Positions 62,934 through 64,000 of a DNA stretch of 64,000 nt are shown piece by piece. How positions within the stretch are numbered: position 1 is the first letter of the stretch; every line of letters starts with the position of its first letter. Where the stretch lies: positions 1 through 64,000 of the forward strand of contig CAUYLG010065820.1 of the NCBI GenBank assembly GCA_963573385.1, written 5' to 3'. The notes under the pieces are model-generated. The model made no database searches. It was given only the letters and a program-made list of their open reading frames with translations, and was not told the DNA's origin. This stretch comes from Cacajao melanocephalus. Lineage: Eukaryota; Chordata; Mammalia; Primates; Pitheciidae. Made by a program: the position numbers and the translations under genes.

Positions 62934-63344
62934 AGAATTCACAAGGGCCACAAGCAACTTCAAATGACAACATGACAGTGATGGGAAGACTATAAAAGTC
63001 AGGCCAAAAATGTGTACATTATTCTAAGAATTATACATGTTTTGTGGTGTTGTCTCTTCATTATTAATACTGTAATTATTTTAAATAAATTTATATATAA
63101 CCATATTTATAATGGTCATTTTTAGATCAGATTTAAGTGTATTAGAGAAAACATATCACTTAGGACAATGGCCATAGTGATTTAAATTTTAGAGTGTATA
63201 CTATGAAAAATTTGGGTGTCTTATCTGAGCCACTCATTAATTCTAAAAAAAATAAGAAAAAATTGTAATGAAAAAATAATAAAAAGTTTAGAATTCTGTT
63301 GTCTTCTTAATTCTATAGAATCTAGGTTGTACTAGTAGATGTGT
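62934..63344. other. unassigned AT-rich sequence
   Basis: No element recognised. Confidence 0.4.
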
Positions 63345-63446
63345 ATACATTGATGTATAGATATATATGTGTGTATGTGTGTGTGTACGTGTGTGTGTGT
63401 GTATATATATATACACACACGTATACACACACGTATACACACATAT
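63345..63446. repeat. TG/TA/CA palindromic array
   Basis: Runs (TG)n with scattered changes, then tatatatata, then (CA)n with cgtatacac units, so the halves are largely complementary around about 63405. Confidence 0.92.
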
Positions 63447-63448
63447 AG

Positions 63449-63803
63449 ATTAGTCTGTTTCACACTGTTCATAAAGACATACCCAAGACTGGGCAATTTA
63501 CAACAGAAAGAGGTTTAATGGACTCACAGTTCTACATGGCTGGGAGGCCTCACAATCATTGTGGAAGGTGAAAGACAGGTCTGACATGGTAGAAGGTGGC
63601 AGACAAAAGAATAGAGCATGCACAGAAAAACTCCCCTTCATAAAACCATCAGATCTCATGAGACTTATTCACTATCACAAGAACAGCACAGGAAACACTC
63701 ACGCCCATGAATCAATTATGATGTCCCACTGGGTCCTTCCCACAACAGTTGGGAGTTACAATTCAAGATGAGATTTGGGTGGGGACACAGTCAAACCATA
63801 CTA
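63449..63803 (-). mobile_element. MaLR solo LTR (MST/THE1-type), antisense
   Basis: tagtctgtttcacactgttc, ataaagacatacccaagact, gggcaatttacaacagaaag, agatctcatgagacttattc, cacgcccatgaatcaattat, aagatgagatttgggtgggg, ending tcaaaccata. A standard antisense MST/THE1 LTR of about 355 bp, slightly shortened. No internal MaLR sequence is adjacent. Confidence 0.93.
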
Positions 63804-64000
63804 ATAAAAGTATTAAATGTTTTTGACACAAGTTAAAATATATCATATAGTTTAGCATTTTAAAAACTAATTCATCTTACAAAGTTATTTATTGCATTAT
63901 TATTCTGTGATATTACTCTCTTGCTAGTCAACAAATTAGTCTGTCACAGATTTACAAACACTAGCAGAAGACACAGGAATCCAAGGTCAGAAACAACAGA
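63804..64000. other. unassigned AT-rich sequence
   Basis: No element recognised up to the window edge. Confidence 0.4.

Overview
This window looks like a gene-poor, AT-rich stretch of a primate (most likely human or ape) nuclear chromosome. The species call rests on ten Alu copies or fragments, an L1PA-type 3' end, a MADE1 relic, MST/MLT1/MLT2 LTRs, a Tigger/MER2 element and ancient MIR, L2 and CR1-type fragments. I see no intact protein-coding gene and no convincing exon. All open frames are short, and those I could interpret belong to transposon or retrovirus relics, or to simple repeats read as protein.

Layout. 1-5.9 kb: LINE-1 pieces, including a 5'-inverted copy at the left edge and a 3.3 kb old L1 that ends beside a collapsed MADE1. 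5.9-10.3 kb: low-complexity AT-rich DNA I cannot assign. 10.3-13.1 kb: old L1 split by an Alu, then a mariner transposase relic and a CR1/L2-clade LINE relic. 14.15-18.67 kb: a complete-ended but internally deleted class I (gamma-type) endogenous retrovirus on the minus strand. It has two LTRs, a 4-bp target duplication, an Arg-tRNA-type primer site, and gag, pro, integrase and env remnants. Its leader is unusually long and carries a tRNA-like segment, tandem repeats next to the primer site, and a GC-rich module. That module recurs as a separate insertion at 19.93-20.28 kb inside an ERVL LTR. 23.3-24.7 kb: a GC-rich block containing a class I LTR-like promoter and poly(A) region. 25.9-26.3 kb: a MER2 (Tigger) element. 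28.0-28.5 kb: an Alu followed by a large TG/TA/CA palindromic array. 28.85-31.8 kb: a decayed ERVL-type internal region on the minus strand.

34.8-45.8 kb is a pile of nested LINE-1s. The clearest case is an old L1 interrupted by a tiny internally deleted L1PA copy and by a 2.2 kb twin-primed (5'-inverted) L1, each with target duplications. An MST LTR lies at 44.7-45.2 kb. 46.9-47.6 kb is an MLT1 LTR split by an Alu. 51.9-53.9 kb holds two further L1 pieces, one twin-primed. 55.5-58.7 kb holds three Alus, an ERVL LTR and a long CCTT run. 59-64 kb is mostly unassigned, with MIR and hAT relics, and ends in a TG/TA/CA palindrome abutting an MST LTR.

No functional pathway is encoded. The window records successive insertions, and relative ages can be read from the nesting. 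The most unusual items are the duplicated GC-rich module, the tRNA-like and repeat-bearing proviral leader, the nested L1 cluster, and several perfect inverted repeats. Family names were assigned by eye from remembered consensus patterns, so subfamily calls and edges are approximate.
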